A stretch of 64,000 nucleotides of DNA, taken from the NCBI GenBank assembly GCA_964219345.1, contig CAXPPN010000025.1, positions 124,001-188,000 of the forward strand, in the 5' to 3' direction. The position numbers and the translations under genes were made by a program. Below are positions 50,155-59,876 of this stretch, piece by piece. Below the pieces are notes generated by a model. That model had not been told where the DNA came from and ran no database searches. It saw only the letters and a list, made by a program, of their open reading frames with translations. Numbering within the stretch: position 1 is the first letter of the stretch; the number at the start of each line of letters is the position of its first letter. The DNA comes from UBA3537 sp964219345. Its GTDB lineage: Bacteria > Bacteroidota > Bacteroidia > Flavobacteriales > Flavobacteriaceae.

Positions 50155-52323
50155 ATGATAACAATTTCTCAAAAAACCTTAGATGATTTAGAGTTTGATG
50201 CGGTGGTTGCACAAATTGCATCATTTTCTATCACTCAACTTGGAAAAGCAAAAATTCAACACCTTAAACCTTATGGAAATCAAAAAGATGCGGTTTATAT
50301 GTTGGATTTGACCCATGAATTTATATCATCTTTTGAAAATGAAAACCGCATTCCAAATCATGGTTTTGAAGACATCGCTGAGGAGTTAAAGCTTTTAAGA
50401 ATCGAAAATAATTTTTTGGAAGTGGAACAGTTTCGAAAAATTGCATCGCTGTCCATTACCACCAATGTTCTTTTGAAGTTTTTTAAAAAATTTAATGAAT
50501 ATTACCCCCTCCTTTTTGAACATTCGGAGCAACTAGAAAAAACATCTTTAATTTCTGATCAAATCAATAGCATCATCAATAAGTATGGTGAAATTCGAAA
50601 TGATGCCTCAGAAACACTTTATAGTTTAAGAAAATCCATACAATCGGTACGAACAAAGATAAATACGAGTTTTAATGCAGCGCTTAGTCATTACAACAAC
50701 GCAGAGTATTTGGATGAAATCCGTGAAACTGTTATGGAAAACAGGCGTGTTTTGGCCGTCAAAGCCATGTATCGCCGAAAAGTCAAAGGGAGTATTTTAG
50801 GGGCTAGCAAAACAGGAAGTATTGTTTATATAGAACCTGATACTACACAAAGTTATCAGCGTGATTTAAACAATTTGGAGTTTGAAGAAACCGAAGAAAT
50901 TAAACGTATACTTCTTGAATTGACGAACTTTATTAGAGGATTTAAACCCCTTTTGGAGCAATATCAGGAATATTTAACGCTTATGGATGTGCTCTACTCC
51001 AAAGCTAAATATGGAAAATCAATTAACGCCATTCGACCTCAAATCAGTGAAACAAAAGAATTGTTTTTAAGAGATGCTTATCATCCTTTGCTTTTGGTGG
51101 CCAATAATGAAGAAAAGAAAAAAACCTTTCCTCAAACCATTCAAATGGCTACCGATAGCAGAATTATTGTAATTTCTGGCCCCAATGCCGGAGGAAAAAG
51201 TATTACTCTAAAAACGGTTGGGTTGCTACAAGTGATGATGCAATCGGGATTATTAATTCCTGTTCATGAACGCTCAAAAATGTGTTTTTTTGAAACCATT
51301 TTAAGTGATATTGGCGATAACCAATCCATTGAAAATCATTTGAGCACCTACAGTTATCGTCTCAAACAAATGAATCATTTTCTAAAAAAATGCACCAAAC
51401 AAACCTTGTTTTTGATTGATGAATTTGGAACAGGAAGTGATCCAGAACTGGGCGGGGCTTTAGCCGAAACCTTTTTGGAGGTGTTTTATGAACGTGAGGC
51501 CTTTGGCATCATCACAACACACTACAGTAATTTGAAACTTTTGGCCAACGAATTGCCTCATATTCAAAATGCGAACATGTTGTTTGATGAAAAAACACTT
51601 TTACCTATTTTTAAACTGGTGATTGGTCAAGCGGGCAGTTCATTTACGTTTGAGGTGGCACAAAAAAATGGTATTCCCTACAGTTTAATCAATCGCTCTA
51701 AAAAGAAAATAGAGCGTGGCAAAATTCGTTTTGATAAAACCATTGCAAAGCTTCAAAAAGAACGTTCTAAACTGGAAAAAACAGAACGGGCACTAAAACA
51801 AAATGAGGTCAAAAAAGGTTTGGAAGCAGAACGTTTGGAAAGCATCAACGAAAAGGCACAAAAAAAACTGCAAAACTATCAAGAACTCTACGACAGCAAC
51901 CAACGGTTGATTTATTTAGGTAAAAAAATTCAAGATTTAGGGGATAAATTCCAGCAAAACAAACGCAAACGTGAGCTTTTGGCAGAGTTGTTTAAATTGG
52001 TTCAAATCGAAAATTCCAAAAAAGAAAAACTTACCAACAAACAAAAACGAGCGCAACTCAAAGCAAAAAACCGCCTACAAAAAGAGGTCGATCAAAAAGT
52101 AGCCAAAATCCGAAAGGAAAAGAAAGCCGCCAAAGAAAAAGAAGCTCAAGCACCTCCAAAACCAAAACATGATTTTAAGGTGGGTGAAAACGTCCGTATG
52201 GACGATGGTAGAGCCATTGGGACTATAGACAAAATCGAAAAAGGCAAAGCGGTGGTCAATTATGGATTGTTTACAACAACAGTTAGCTTGGAACGTTTAG
52301 AGTTTGTAAAACCAAAGAAATAG
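50155..52323 (+). CDS. mutS2: MutS2-family ATPase lacking the C-terminal Smr nuclease domain
   Basis: A 722-residue MutS homologue. The core and lever regions occupy about 1-300, then the ATPase has SGPNAGGKSITLKTVG (Walker A), the DEFGTGSDPELGGAL (Walker B and signature) block and a THYSNLKLLA motif. A long charged coiled-coil follows (KLQKERSKLEKTERALK, then KKERAQ-type repeats), ending GTIDKIEKGKAVVNYGLFTT. The usual Smr endonuclease domain (DLRG motif) at the end is absent, so cleavage must come from elsewhere or the protein acts in ribosome rescue or recombination control. It is followed by a DCC gene after 4 bases. Confidence 0.9.
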   Translation: MITISQKTLDDLEFDAVVAQIASFSITQLGKAKIQHLKPYGNQKDAVYMLDLTHEFISSFENENRIPNHGFEDIAEELKLLRIENNFLEVEQFRKIASLSITTNVLLKFFKKFNEYYPLLFEHSEQLEKTSLISDQINSIINKYGEIRNDASETLYSLRKSIQSVRTKINTSFNAALSHYNNAEYLDEIRETVMENRRVLAVKAMYRRKVKGSILGASKTGSIVYIEPDTTQSYQRDLNNLEFEETEEIKRILLELTNFIRGFKPLLEQYQEYLTLMDVLYSKAKYGKSINAIRPQISETKELFLRDAYHPLLLVANNEEKKKTFPQTIQMATDSRIIVISGPNAGGKSITLKTVGLLQVMMQSGLLIPVHERSKMCFFETILSDIGDNQSIENHLSTYSYRLKQMNHFLKKCTKQTLFLIDEFGTGSDPELGGALAETFLEVFYEREAFGIITTHYSNLKLLANELPHIQNANMLFDEKTLLPIFKLVIGQAGSSFTFEVAQKNGIPYSLINRSKKKIERGKIRFDKTIAKLQKERSKLEKTERALKQNEVKKGLEAERLESINEKAQKKLQNYQELYDSNQRLIYLGKKIQDLGDKFQQNKRKRELLAELFKLVQIENSKKEKLTNKQKRAQLKAKNRLQKEVDQKVAKIRKEKKAAKEKEAQAPPKPKHDFKVGENVRMDDGRAIGTIDKIEKGKAVVNYGLFTTTVSLERLEFVKPKK

Positions 52324-52327
52324 AGCC

Positions 52328-52711
52328 ATGGTTGTATTTTTTGATGGTGTTTGTAATTTGTGTCAACATAGCGTACGCTACCTCCTTAAACACGATAAAA
52401 AAAAGGTCTTAAAGTTCGCTTCACATCAAGGGCAATATGCTAAAAAAACACTCAACGCTGAACATCTTAAAAATTTAGAGAGCCTCCTTTTTTACAATAA
52501 AAAAACGCTTTACAAAAAGAGTGATGCCGTATTGGAACTGTGCAAAGTTTTAGGGGGATGGCATAAACTCTTTTTGGTGGGCTATAGTTTACCTCCATTT
52601 TTAAGAAATGGACTTTACAGTTTTATCGCCCAAAACCGCTACCGATGGTTTGGAAAACAAGACCATTGTATGATACCTACAAAGGATATACAGGAGAGGT
52701 TTTTGGATTAA
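52328..52711 (+). CDS. Thiol-disulfide oxidoreductase, DCC (DUF393) family
   Basis: A 127-residue protein. The signature FFDGVCNLCQHSVRY puts a DxxCxxC motif at the start, followed by the characteristic YNKKTLYKKSDAVLELCKVL and a C-terminal RYRWFGKQDHCMIP. DCC proteins are membrane-peripheral oxidoreductases of unknown partner. It is co-directional with mutS2 (4-base gap) and probably in the same transcript. No terminator is obvious after it. Confidence 0.88.
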   Translation: MVVFFDGVCNLCQHSVRYLLKHDKKKVLKFASHQGQYAKKTLNAEHLKNLESLLFYNKKTLYKKSDAVLELCKVLGGWHKLFLVGYSLPPFLRNGLYSFIAQNRYRWFGKQDHCMIPTKDIQERFLD

Positions 52712-53011
52712 AAACTGCTTGCCTTTCCCTTTTTTCCAACCACAACACCAAAAAAAAATTCCTAAATATGTGACTTTTTAGGTTTTTATGTGTCTAAAAC
52801 GATAGGAAAGTGTATATGTTTCGCTTTTGGAAAATCGATATACATAATAAAAACAAGCTATTGTATTGATTTACAAGAATATAGCAAAACACCCCTAAAA
52901 ATGATATATAAAAGAAATAAACGCTGTCCTTGAGCTTTTTCGATAAACACAAAAACAGTCGAAAAGTTACGGATATAAACAAGTTACAAACAATTAAAAC
53001 CTAAATTACGA
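52712..53011 (+). other. 300-base gene-free AT-rich spacer
   Basis: No frame here with a ribosome binding site or recognisable product was found. The 3' part contains two copies of AAGTTAC at about 52964 and 52980, and the sequence leads into a truncated lipoprotein gene, so this may be a boundary of a recombined segment. No insertion-sequence ends, tRNA or long inverted repeat were seen. A short minus-strand frame at 52794-52982 looks like chance. Confidence 0.4.
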
Positions 53012-53221
53012 ATGAAAAAACTAAATTTACTTATTAGAATTTTAATCGGAATAACAATTTTATCTTGTTCATCTGATGATAGTAATAACAACCAACAAAC
53101 TTTATCTGAAATGTTGATAAATTCAAGTCCTTGGATTTTTAGCTCATACGATTTTATTGAAGTAACAGAAGACAATGGAACACCTAACGTTCTTACCGAA
53201 ATGGAAATTGAAAACAAATAG
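53012..53221 (+). pseudogene. Truncated lipoprotein (N-terminal fragment)
   Basis: A 69-residue product with lipoprotein signal MKKLNLLIRILIGITILSC and a polar Ser/Asn linker, followed by LINSSPWIFSSYDFIEV, which resembles the first beta-strand (xSPWxFxSY) of a lipocalin-like flavobacterial lipoprotein domain. It stops at TAG after about 35 residues of that domain, and the neighbouring gene begins within 17 bases. The rest of the barrel is missing, so it is most likely a remnant, although very small lipoproteins do exist. Confidence 0.5.
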
Positions 53222-53237
53222 GGAACAAACCCCAAAA

Positions 53238-54563
53238 TCACTTCACCTCTTCCCAATGGTCGTCCCAGTCTTTGGGTTTTGGAGTATGGAGTTTGCCTTC
53301 TAGTTTTGCAATTAGTGTAGATACTGTGGCATCGCCTGTAACATTAATCACCGTACGGCACATATCTAATGGACGATCTACAGCAAAAATAAGAGCCAAT
53401 CCTATAGCGAGCTTATCGGCAGGAAAACCAACAGATTCTAAAACAATCACTAACATGACCATCCCAGCGCCAGGGACTGCGGCACTTCCAATAGAGGCCA
53501 ACAAAGCCGTAAGGACAATCATCAGTTGGTCAGTAAACGTCAAATCAAAGTTTAGCGCTTGCGCAATAAATACGGCCGCTACCGCTTGATATAAACTCGT
53601 TCCGTCCATATTAATCGTTGCCCCTACAGGCAATACAAAACTGGACACTTCTTTGTCCACGCCTACATGCTCTTCAACACGTTCCATAGTTACAGGCAGT
53701 GTTGCTGCGCTACTACTGGTTGAAAACGCCAATAATTGCGCCGGACTGATTTGTTTTAAAAACCAAAACGGATTTTTTTTCACCACAACACCAACAACAA
53801 TCAAATAAAAACATACCATCAACAACAATCCACCAACCACAACGGAAGCATAAAATAAAAGCGCATACAACAACTCTGGATCTCCAGAAGATACCACCAC
53901 ATTGGCCAACAACGCAAAGACCGCATAGGGTGCAGTAAGCATGATTAAATCAACCATTTTAAGGACAACGTCATTGAGAGAGTCAAAGACATCTTTTAGG
54001 GGTTTAGCACTTTTTTCGCCAATTAATAACAGTGAAATTCCTAAAAATATGGCCAAAAAGATGACTTGAAGCATAAGTTTGTTGTTGCTGAGTGCAGAAA
54101 AGGCATTTTCTGGAATCATATCCGCCACAAAATCTAATGGTCCACTTTGTTGTTGGCGTGTGGCTTCTGCAATTTTACCTTGTACACTGCTGTTATTGGC
54201 ATAGGTTTCGGTCAGTTTTGAAATAGTTGCATCTGAAACCCCATCCCCTGGGTTAAAAATATTGACCAACGTCAATCCGATACTGATGGCAATAACGGTG
54301 GTTAGGACATAAATCACAATGGTTTTAACACCAATTGATGCAAATTTAGAGATATCTTTTAAGTCCGAAATTCCTTTGATAAGTGAGGCTAAAATTAGTG
54401 GAACTGCAATAAGTTTTAGGAGTTTAACAAAAATAGTTCCTAGAGGCTTTATCCAAGATGTAACAAATGCTTCACCACCTTGAATTTGAAGCATAACGAA
54501 GCCAAAAACAACACCTAGGAGCATTCCTATTAGTATTTTCCAATGTAGAGCTAGGGATTTCAT
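53238..54563 (-). CDS. Dicarboxylate/amino acid:cation symporter (DAACS family)
   Basis: A 441-residue secondary transporter with about eight membrane helices. The family landmarks are present: the early GMLLGVVFGFVMLQIQGGEAF, the LAFSTSSSAATLPVT serine-rich hairpin, PVGATINMDGTSLYQAVAAVFIAQ, and ALLASIGSAAVPGAG. These form the substrate and sodium/proton sites in GltPh-type proteins, so glutamate, aspartate or C4-dicarboxylates are imported. An insert of about 60 residues (FNPGDGVSDATISKLTE) lies between helices 3 and 4, common in this branch. It is in a minus-strand run with aroC. Confidence 0.92.
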   Translation of the reverse strand: MKSLALHWKILIGMLLGVVFGFVMLQIQGGEAFVTSWIKPLGTIFVKLLKLIAVPLILASLIKGISDLKDISKFASIGVKTIVIYVLTTVIAISIGLTLVNIFNPGDGVSDATISKLTETYANNSSVQGKIAEATRQQQSGPLDFVADMIPENAFSALSNNKLMLQVIFLAIFLGISLLLIGEKSAKPLKDVFDSLNDVVLKMVDLIMLTAPYAVFALLANVVVSSGDPELLYALLFYASVVVGGLLLMVCFYLIVVGVVVKKNPFWFLKQISPAQLLAFSTSSSAATLPVTMERVEEHVGVDKEVSSFVLPVGATINMDGTSLYQAVAAVFIAQALNFDLTFTDQLMIVLTALLASIGSAAVPGAGMVMLVIVLESVGFPADKLAIGLALIFAVDRPLDMCRTVINVTGDATVSTLIAKLEGKLHTPKPKDWDDHWEEVK

Positions 54564-54568
54564 AAAAT

Positions 54569-55633
54569 TTAGAGTTTAGAAAGTCGATTGAGCAGCATAA
54601 AATCTGCAATAACTAATGCCGCCATCGCTTCCACAATGGGAACAGCACGTGGTACAACGCAAGGGTCATGACGCCCTTTTCCATGCATTTCAACAGTATT
54701 TCCATCTTTGTCTATGGTTTCTTGAGCTTGCATGACTGTGGCTACAGGTTTAAACGCCACATTAAAATAGATATCCATTCCATTGCTAATTCCACCTTGT
54801 ATACCACCAGAACGATTGGTTTTGGTTGAGCCATCGTTGTTAAAAACATCATTATGTGCGCTACCTTTCATTTTTACACCTTCAAAACCTGAACCATATT
54901 CAAAGCCCTTTACGGCATTAATCGAAAGCATGGCTTTGCCTAACTGAGCATGGAGTCGGTCAAATACCGGCTCGCCAAGACCCACTGGAACATTTTTTAT
55001 AACACAAGAGACCGTTCCTCCTATGGTATCGCCTTCTTTACGAATATCCTTGATTTTTTCAATCATTTGTTCAGCCAAAATAGGATCTGGACAGCGTACT
55101 GGGTTGGATTCGGTTTTGGAAAAATCTAATTCCTGATAATTTTTATCTAAAGAAATATCGCCAACAGCAGATGTATAGGCATTAATTTTGATAGTACTTA
55201 AAAATTGTTTTGCTATTGCACCAGCAACAACTCTACATGCGGTTTCTCGTGCCGAGCTACGTCCTCCACCTCTGTAGTCACGCTGACCATATTTTTCGTT
55301 ATAAGTAAAATCGGCGTGACTTGGACGAAATACATCTTTGATGTGACTGTAGTCCTTAGATTTTTGATTAGCATTTTTGATGATAAAGCCAATGGGCGTT
55401 CCTGTTGTAACTCCCTCAAATATTCCTGATAAAAACTCAACAGTATCAGGTTCTTTTCGTTGGGTTACAATTTTGGATTGCCCTGGTTTTCTGCGATCCA
55501 TTTCGTGCTGAATAGCATCAAAATCAATTGAAATCCCTGCAGGACATCCATCAATTACACCACCAATAGCCACTCCGTGTGACTCTCCAAAAGTTGTTAA
55601 TTTAAATACGTTACCAAAAGAATTTCCAGCCAT
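54569..55633 (-). CDS. aroC: Chorismate synthase
   Basis: A 354-residue flavin-dependent lyase converting EPSP to chorismate, the last common step of aromatic amino acid synthesis. The signature GESHGVAIGGVIDGCPAG is at residues 16-33, with DYRGGGRSSARETACRVVAGA and the C-terminal RHDPCVVPRAVPIVEAM. All FMN and active-site blocks are present. Length is normal. The symporter gene lies 5 bases downstream on the same strand, suggesting one transcript. Confidence 0.97.
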   Translation of the reverse strand: MAGNSFGNVFKLTTFGESHGVAIGGVIDGCPAGISIDFDAIQHEMDRRKPGQSKIVTQRKEPDTVEFLSGIFEGVTTGTPIGFIIKNANQKSKDYSHIKDVFRPSHADFTYNEKYGQRDYRGGGRSSARETACRVVAGAIAKQFLSTIKINAYTSAVGDISLDKNYQELDFSKTESNPVRCPDPILAEQMIEKIKDIRKEGDTIGGTVSCVIKNVPVGLGEPVFDRLHAQLGKAMLSINAVKGFEYGSGFEGVKMKGSAHNDVFNNDGSTKTNRSGGIQGGISNGMDIYFNVAFKPVATVMQAQETIDKDGNTVEMHGKGRHDPCVVPRAVPIVEAMAALVIADFMLLNRLSKL

Positions 55634-55689
55634 TTATATCATATAATTTTCAATGTTGGTAAAATTAATAAAACAAACTCTAGTAGACA

Positions 55690-56826
55690 CTAAATTGAGA
55701 TACAATTTTTTAAAGCAGTTTTATAGATTTCTTCATAAGCAGGAACGATTTTATGAATATCAAACTTTAAGGCTGTTGATTTTGCACCTTTTTTGAAGAC
55801 CTCTAAGTCAGTCTTATTTTTAAGAATATGAATGGCATTTTGAGACATACTTTTGATATCTCCAACAGGACTCAAAAATCCAGAAAGACCATTGATATTT
55901 ACTTCAGGTAATCCACCAGAATTACTGGAAACAACAGGCACTCCAGAAGCCATAGCTTCCAAAGCAGATAGCCCAAAACTTTCCGTTTCTGAGGGTAAAA
56001 GAAATAAATCGCTAAAACATAAAATTTTGTTGACCTCATTGCTATTACCCAAAAAAACAACCTTGTTTTCAATATTAAGCTCCGTACAAAGTTGTTCTGC
56101 TTTTTCGCGTTCGGGGCCTTCTCCAATCATCATTAATTTTGATGGAATTTCTTTTTGAATCGCATGAAAAATATGAATCACATCAGGAATACGTTTTACA
56201 GATCGGAAATTACTTATGTGAGTAATAACGCGTTCATCTGGCATGGCCAACAAATCACGTTGACAGTTTTTGGTTGTTGGCTTGTACTTATCTAAATCAA
56301 TAAAATTGGGAATGACTGTTATGTCTTTTTTAGTATTAAATAGTCGCTGTGTGTCTTCTTTTAAACTTTGAGAAACAGACGTTACAGCATCTGATTTATT
56401 GATGCTAAACGTCACAGCAGTTTTATAAAAGGGATGGCTACCAACAAGAGTAATATCTGTACCATGAAGGGTTGTTACAATTGGAAGCTCAATACCTTCT
56501 TCATGCAACATTTTTTTGGCCATATACCCTGCGTAGGCATGAGGAATAGCATAATGAACATGCAATACGTCAATTTGATGTACTTTTACCATATCTACAA
56601 TTTTACTAGATAAGGCCAATTCGTAGGGTTGGTAGTGAAATAATGGATAATTTGGTACATGAACTTCGTGAAAATGAACATTGGCACCGAGTAGTTCTAG
56701 ACGTACAGGCTGACTGTAGGTAATAAAATGGACCTCATGACCTTTTTTAGACAATTCCAATCCAAGCTCAGTGGCGACTACACCACTACCGCCAAAGGTA
56801 GGATAACATACAATTCCAATTTTCAT
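55690..56826 (-). CDS. bshA: N-acetyl-alpha-D-glucosaminyl L-malate synthase, bacillithiol pathway
   Basis: A 378-residue GT-B glycosyltransferase joining UDP-GlcNAc to L-malate, the first step of bacillithiol synthesis. The N-terminal MKIGIVCYPTFGGSGVVATELG is highly characteristic of BshA, as are the HVHYAIPHAY block, HGTDITLVGSHPFY, and the donor-binding segment SETESFGLSALEAMASGVPV. It indicates that bacillithiol is the low-molecular-weight thiol here, relevant to bcp, OxyR and the arsC-like protein. Its ATG is two bases after the GH3 gene stop on the same strand. Confidence 0.94.
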   Translation of the reverse strand: MKIGIVCYPTFGGSGVVATELGLELSKKGHEVHFITYSQPVRLELLGANVHFHEVHVPNYPLFHYQPYELALSSKIVDMVKVHQIDVLHVHYAIPHAYAGYMAKKMLHEEGIELPIVTTLHGTDITLVGSHPFYKTAVTFSINKSDAVTSVSQSLKEDTQRLFNTKKDITVIPNFIDLDKYKPTTKNCQRDLLAMPDERVITHISNFRSVKRIPDVIHIFHAIQKEIPSKLMMIGEGPEREKAEQLCTELNIENKVVFLGNSNEVNKILCFSDLFLLPSETESFGLSALEAMASGVPVVSSNSGGLPEVNINGLSGFLSPVGDIKSMSQNAIHILKNKTDLEVFKKGAKSTALKFDIHKIVPAYEEIYKTALKNCISI

Positions 56827-56827
56827 T

Positions 56828-59734
56828 TTAGTCCACTATGGCCTCGTAAATTAGGCGCTGTATTTCTGTTCGAATATTTTCTTTTAACAAGCGGTTATTT
56901 TTGGAGTCTGGGTAAGTTCTGTTTGACAAAAATACATAAATAATTTCTTCTTCGGGATCGGCCCAAGCATAGGTGCCTGTAAAACCAGAATGTCCAAAAC
57001 TTGTCATAGAAATACAACCACAAGTAGGTCCTTCTTCTTCGAGTTGAGGCTTATCAAATCCAACCCCTCGTCGATTATCTTCTTCACAAAAGTAGCAAGT
57101 ATTAAACGCATTAATTGTTTCAGATTTTAAAAATTGATTGCCGCCATAATAACCATATTGAAGATACATTTGCATGAGTTTGGCCACATCATTAGCATTG
57201 CTGAACAACCCTGCATGACCGCCTACACCGTTTTGCATTGCAGCACCCATATCGTGTACATAACCATGAACCGTGTCAAATCTGAAATATGTATCTTTTT
57301 CTGTAGGAATCAATTGAGATTTATCAAATTTTTCTAAGGGTTTATACGTCGACATATTTGCTCCAATAGCGTTATAAAATCGTTGTTGAATAAGTGCATC
57401 AAGAGGAACATCATAATACGATTCTAGAAAATCTTTAAGAAAGTAATAGGGTAAATCGCTATAGCGGTATTTTTTTTCTTCCAAAAGCTCGGAGTCTACA
57501 ATATTTTGATGAATTGTATCTGTAAAATCTTTTCTCAGAAATGAATTTTGTAAAATTTGAATGGGATATTTTTTTGATTTTTTTGAACTAAAAAACTTTG
57601 AGATGGGTGTATTAGTAACAGAATCCAAAGTTGATTTATAAAAAGGAATCCAAGGTTTTAGACGTGCAAAATGCGACAGCATTTCTTTAAGTGTAATATC
57701 TGATTTATTCGTTGTTTTGTATTTGGGTAATAGGTCTCCCAATCGGTCATCTAAATTCACAGAACCATGTTCTACCAACTCCATAAGTAATGGAAGTGTA
57801 ACTAAAATTTTGGTTAACGAAGCCACGTCATACAAATCCTCAAAAGATACTTTGCGTTGTTTGGAATAGGTATGATATCCGAAATTTTTGTTGTAAATCA
57901 CCTTTCCTTTTCTTGCGACAAGCAATTGAATTCCAGGTGTCATTTCGTCCTCAATTGCAAAATTAGCAACAGAATCAAGCTTTGAAAGTTTTAGGCGACT
58001 CATTCCAACACTTTCAGGATTTCCATAAGAAAGTCTATCGATTTTGGAAGTTTCAAAACCATACCCAACTTTGTACATTGAATCTGAAATACTTACAGGT
58101 AGTTTTCCTGTTGCAGAAAGTGCTCCAAATAGTATTTGAGCCGTTAGTTCTTGAGCTACTCTACTATTTTGATAGCCTACAACAACACTTTCAAAATTTG
58201 AAAATGACTTTATAGCATCCAATGTATATGGTTTTGAAAATACATTCAATACAACTTCGTTGGTTCTGGCTATTTCTTGTAGCCAAACAAGTTCTTTGTT
58301 TGTAAACTTGTAGGGCTTCCAAGGGGTTGAGTTTGATTTATGAAATCCAATTATCACTAAATTAAATTGCTTTAATTTTCGAATAAGCCCATCTAAATTA
58401 TTATCAGATACAGGAGTGATTTTGGTGTACTTTTTTAATGTTTTTAGAAAAGTATCTCCAGAACTGTCTCCCATTTCAACATAAGCTATATTCTTTAACT
58501 CGAGGTCCTTTATTGGAAGTGTAGCATTATTATTTTTTACTACAGTAATCGCATTTTGCATCAATTTTGAATACAAAATATCATCTTTTGAACGACTCAA
58601 ATCGGCAACCAAATTTTTAGTCTCTATAGGTTTGTAATTATTAAGACCAACTTTGTATTTGGCCATTAAAATCTTTTTTACAGAATGTGCTAATCGATCT
58701 TCTGAAATATGTCCTGAATAATACGATAGCATAATTTTTTCCATTCCTATCTCAACGTTTTCGGACATCAGCAAAACATCATTCCCTGCCATAAAAGCCT
58801 GTAAGTCAATTTCGCCTGGCACACTAAAATTTGAAACGCCTTTCATATCGAGAGCATCGGTAAAGATTAAGCCCTGAAAATTAAGTTTTGATTTTAAAAG
58901 GTCTGTTATAATAGGCTTTGATAATGAAGAAGGATAGTTCGTTCTTGACTCTAAACTTGGCACATTCAAATGGGCAACCATTACACTAGATAATCCATTA
59001 GCAATCAGTTCATTATATGGAAATAATTCTACTTCTTCTATCCGCTTTTTATCAAAATTTATTGTAGGTAAAGTTTTATGAGAATCTTTATCGGTATCGC
59101 CATGACCTGGGAAATGTTTAGCATTGGCCAAAACTCCTGTACTTTGCATGCCCTGCATAAATGCTAGAGCTTTTTGTGTCACATTAAGTTTATCTTCTCC
59201 AAAAGAACGATTACCAATAATGGGGTTTTTGGGGTTTGTATTAATATCAACAACAGGTGCAAAATTGAAATGAACACCCATACGTTTGCAGTGTTCTCCA
59301 ATATATTGACCAGTTTTTTTTATTAAATTCAAATCTTTGATAGCACCCAAAGTCATATTCCATGGAAAAGCATAAGTTGAATCGAGTCGCATGCTTAACC
59401 CCCACTCTGCATCCATCCCTACAATAAGTGGGATTTTGGAATTGGCCTGCAGTTCATTGTCCAATTTGGCTTGACGTACAGGACCTCCATTTGAATATAT
59501 AATGCCCCCAATATGCTGTTTTTTTATAAGTTCCAAAAGTTTTGTTTTTTGAAGATTTTTTTCTTCTGAAAACGCCTGAACCATAAAGATCTGCCCTACT
59601 CTTTCTTTCAAACTCATGGTATTATAAAGACTATCAACCCATTGTTTTTGAGCCAAACTGTCGGAAGAAACCAAAGGGGATTGAGCAAACAACGAAATTG
59701 AAGAAAGCCATAATAAAATAAATAAGTGTCGCAT
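56828..59734 (-). CDS. GH3 beta-N-acetylhexosaminidase (NagZ-like) fused to a beta-lactamase-fold domain
   Basis: A 968-residue secreted fusion. Signal peptide MRHLFILLWLSSISLFAQS. The GH3 domain (about 30-380) has the NagZ His/Asp loop KHFPGHGDTDKDSHKTLP and the nucleophile Asp in IFTDALDMKGV. A GH3 C-terminal domain follows (about 390-560). The last 370 residues are a serine beta-lactamase/DD-peptidase fold: SxxK in VASLTKILV, a YSDLPYY motif and HSGFTGTYAW. Together it could trim peptidoglycan sugars and peptides in the periplasm for wall recycling. It heads the minus-strand run with bshA. Confidence 0.9.
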   Translation of the reverse strand: MRHLFILLWLSSISLFAQSPLVSSDSLAQKQWVDSLYNTMSLKERVGQIFMVQAFSEEKNLQKTKLLELIKKQHIGGIIYSNGGPVRQAKLDNELQANSKIPLIVGMDAEWGLSMRLDSTYAFPWNMTLGAIKDLNLIKKTGQYIGEHCKRMGVHFNFAPVVDINTNPKNPIIGNRSFGEDKLNVTQKALAFMQGMQSTGVLANAKHFPGHGDTDKDSHKTLPTINFDKKRIEEVELFPYNELIANGLSSVMVAHLNVPSLESRTNYPSSLSKPIITDLLKSKLNFQGLIFTDALDMKGVSNFSVPGEIDLQAFMAGNDVLLMSENVEIGMEKIMLSYYSGHISEDRLAHSVKKILMAKYKVGLNNYKPIETKNLVADLSRSKDDILYSKLMQNAITVVKNNNATLPIKDLELKNIAYVEMGDSSGDTFLKTLKKYTKITPVSDNNLDGLIRKLKQFNLVIIGFHKSNSTPWKPYKFTNKELVWLQEIARTNEVVLNVFSKPYTLDAIKSFSNFESVVVGYQNSRVAQELTAQILFGALSATGKLPVSISDSMYKVGYGFETSKIDRLSYGNPESVGMSRLKLSKLDSVANFAIEDEMTPGIQLLVARKGKVIYNKNFGYHTYSKQRKVSFEDLYDVASLTKILVTLPLLMELVEHGSVNLDDRLGDLLPKYKTTNKSDITLKEMLSHFARLKPWIPFYKSTLDSVTNTPISKFFSSKKSKKYPIQILQNSFLRKDFTDTIHQNIVDSELLEEKKYRYSDLPYYFLKDFLESYYDVPLDALIQQRFYNAIGANMSTYKPLEKFDKSQLIPTEKDTYFRFDTVHGYVHDMGAAMQNGVGGHAGLFSNANDVAKLMQMYLQYGYYGGNQFLKSETINAFNTCYFCEEDNRRGVGFDKPQLEEEGPTCGCISMTSFGHSGFTGTYAWADPEEEIIYVFLSNRTYPDSKNNRLLKENIRTEIQRLIYEAIVD

Positions 59735-59860
59735 AAATGGAGTTTACTAAAAAGATAAGTAAATACTATGCCAAATTACTATTTTTTATATGATTTTTCA
59801 ATAAATATATGTAGTTATAATTGAATAAATTGAATTACTTATTTAAAATTTATAATCATT

Positions 59861-59876
59861 TGGCATACATATTGTT
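59861..59876 (+). promoter_or_regulatory. Sigma-54-like -24/-12 element upstream of the SIMPL gene
   Basis: TGGCAT-N5-TTGTT with GG at 59862-59863 and GT at ten-base spacing approximates the RpoN consensus, with deviations at the last base of the -24 block and at the -12 pair. It ends about 28 bases before the ATG at 59904. It is similar in layout to the element at 23040. Confidence 0.4.

Noticed and set aside
52794..52982. 62-residue minus-strand frame in the spacer before the truncated lipoprotein
   Set aside because: Low-complexity Phe/Ser/Leu sequence from A/T-rich DNA, no start context and no recognisable motif.
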